A DNA stretch of 7,018 bases from NCBI GenBank assembly GCA_027011835.1, contig JALUZN010000348.1, positions 1 to 7,018 of the forward strand, in the 5' to 3' direction. The DNA is from Draconibacterium sp. (GTDB lineage Bacteria > Bacteroidota > Bacteroidia > Bacteroidales > Prolixibacteraceae). The notes beneath the pieces are model-generated. The model saw only the letters and a list, made by a program, of their open reading frames with translations. It was not told the DNA's origin and did not search any database. Below, in pieces: positions 5,693 through 7,018 of the stretch (within the stretch, counting starts at the first letter, position 1; each line of letters opens with the position of its first letter). The translations under genes were made by a program, and so were the position numbers.

Positions 5693-7018
5693 TTAATCGG
5701 TAAAAACTGTGTCGATGATTAATTGTAATCCCTGCAAATGTTTATCCATTAAGCCAACGGCAGGGCTGGCACTTTCGGGGCGGGCTACCACCTCAAAATT
5801 AAACCTTTTTAATTTGCGCTGAATAAACGGCCAACCGCCCATATTTTCGGGTTCGTCTTGCGCCCAAATTAAGCGTTTACTTTTCTTATATTTTCGTACT
5901 ACCTCTAAAATTTGTTTTTCAGCAATAGGATAGAGTTGTTCCATCCGCACAATTGCAATATTCTCAATGTTGTTTTTCGTTTTGTTCTCTTCCAGGTCGT
6001 AATAGAGTCTGCCCGATGTAAAAACAACTTTTGTAACCTTTCTCGGGTCTGCCGCAGTATCGTCTATAATTTCGTTGAACCTGCCGCTTGCCAGCTCTTC
6101 AACTGTTGAAGTAACTTTTGGATGACGCAACAAACTTTTGGGGGTAAAAACAACTAGCGGCAATCGCAATTTCATTTTTACCTGCCGGCGCAAAATATGA
6201 AACATATTTGCCGGAGTAGTAGGAACCACAACCTGCATATTATTGTTGGCTGCCAGTTCGAGAAAACGTTCAATTCTACCGCTGGAATGTTCCGGTCCCT
6301 GCCCTTCGTAACCGTGAGGCAAAAACAGAGTCAGGCCGTTCATCATTCCCCATTTTTCGAATGCCGACGAAATGTACTGGTCGATTACCACCTGCGCCAC
6401 ATTATGAAAATCGCCAAATTGTGCTTCCCAAATTGTCAATCCGTTGGGTTGTGCCAGTGCGTATCCATACTCGAACCCCAAAACGGCATATTCCGAAAGC
6501 AACGAGTTATAGACATGAAACGATGCCTGATTTTCGGCAATATGTTTAAGTGGAAAATACTTTTTATCTGTTCCATCGATTACAAATGCAGCATGCCTGT
6601 GCGCAAAAGTACCCCGTTCACTGTCTTGTCCGCTTAACCGAACCGGATGCCCGTCGAGCACCAAACTGCCATAAGCAAGCAACTCTGCCATTGCCCAGTC
6701 TAACCGGTTGTTTTCCACCATCATTCGGCGGTCGGAAAGAATTCGTTCCACCTTTTTAAAAAAGGTTAAATCAGCAGGAAGATGATTGATTTTATCGGCA
6801 ATATCCAAAAGTATTTCGGCCGAGACAGTCGTTTCAACTGTTTCAACAAATGCCTCTTTTTGGGGCATTTCATATTTCTTATACTCGTCAATCAGAAATT
6901 TCCTTATTTTGAGTTTTTTAATTTTTACCGACTCTTTCAGTTTATCGTTTAAAAAATCGTCGAACGCTTTTATCTCTTTTCGCGACTCTTCGAGTGTCAT
7001 TATTCCCAACTCGTTTAT
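5693..7018 (-). CDS. sucA: 2-oxoglutarate dehydrogenase E1 component, C-terminal half (cut by window edge)
   Basis: E1 is the thiamine-diphosphate decarboxylase that starts the 2-oxoglutarate dehydrogenase reaction and succinylates the lipoyl group of SucB. The frame is open through base 7018; the TTG at 7009 is an internal Leu (INELGIMTLEE), not a start. About 441 residues are visible, roughly half of a usual 900-plus-residue E1. Numbering from that Leu: HPVRLSGQDSERGTFAHRHA (121-140), EYGYALAQPNGLTIWEAQFGDFHN (180-203), LPHGYEGQGPEHSSGRIERFLEL (230-252), LPLVVFTPKSLLRHPK (283-298), and near the end RMEQLYPI and WAQDEPENMGGWPF. These belong to the pyrimidine-binding transketolase domain and the C-terminal domain. 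The thiamine-diphosphate diphosphate-binding motif lies outside the window. It ends in TAA 11 bases before the sucB start, so the two are almost surely co-transcribed and perhaps translationally coupled. Confidence 0.96.
   Translation of the reverse strand: MNELGIMTLEESRKEIKAFDDFLNDKLKESVKIKKLKIRKFLIDEYKKYEMPQKEAFVETVETTVSAEILLDIADKINHLPADLTFFKKVERILSDRRMMVENNRLDWAMAELLAYGSLVLDGHPVRLSGQDSERGTFAHRHAAFVIDGTDKKYFPLKHIAENQASFHVYNSLLSEYAVLGFEYGYALAQPNGLTIWEAQFGDFHNVAQVVIDQYISSAFEKWGMMNGLTLFLPHGYEGQGPEHSSGRIERFLELAANNNMQVVVPTTPANMFHILRRQVKMKLRLPLVVFTPKSLLRHPKVTSTVEELASGRFNEIIDDTAADPRKVTKVVFTSGRLYYDLEENKTKNNIENIAIVRMEQLYPIAEKQILEVVRKYKKSKRLIWAQDEPENMGGWPFIQRKLKRFNFEVVARPESASPAVGLMDKHLQGLQLIIDTVFTD

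Noticed and set aside
6197..6637. An open frame of 146 codons on the + strand opposite sucA.
   Set aside because: It overlaps highly conserved E1 motifs on the - strand and its own translation has no recognisable domain.

Overview
The window looks like chromosomal DNA of a member of the Bacteroidota, probably one of the marine or environmental Bacteroidales/Marinilabiliales-type lineages. This rests on a moderately AT-rich composition, start codons without Shine-Dalgarno sequences, TAnnTTTG-like promoter boxes, a Bacteroidota-type family 2 glycoside hydrolase, and a GATTGCTTCG/CGCAATGAC dispersed repeat of a kind I recall from many genomes of this phylum. The genus cannot be fixed from the sequence alone.

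Layout: (1) Positions 1-2074, + strand: a family 2 glycoside hydrolase (beta-galactosidase/beta-glucuronidase type), cut by the left window edge. It is split by one in-frame TGA at 1235-1237, where a conserved Trp (TGG) is expected just before the catalytic acid/base Glu. The rest of the reading frame is intact, so this is either a very recent pseudogene, a sequencing error or a recoded codon. (2) Positions 2094-2126: a strong hairpin between convergent genes, a shared terminator. (3) Positions 2156-3436, - strand: glyA, serine hydroxymethyltransferase, with a probable promoter box just upstream. (4) Positions 3437-4028: an AT-rich intergenic stretch of about 590 bases. It holds a small element of about 200 bp with inverted arms and no coding capacity (3792-3994), flanked by perfect 9-bp direct repeats, which looks like a MITE-type insertion. 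(5) Positions 4029-4430, + strand: an unrecognised small protein with four predicted membrane helices. (6) Positions 4452-7018, - strand: the sucA-sucB operon for the E1 (C-terminal half only, cut by the right edge) and E2 subunits of the 2-oxoglutarate dehydrogenase complex, 11 bases apart.

How the genes relate: sucA and sucB encode successive steps of one complex of the TCA cycle; the E3 gene (lpd) is not next to them here, because sucB runs tail-to-tail into the membrane-protein gene. glyA is an independent one-carbon metabolism gene. The glycoside hydrolase is probably the end of a carbohydrate-utilisation segment lying to the left. I see no defence system, CRISPR array, RNA gene or new multi-gene system. 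The two points most worth a second look are the nonsense codon at the hydrolase active site and the MITE-like insertion with its apparent target duplication.
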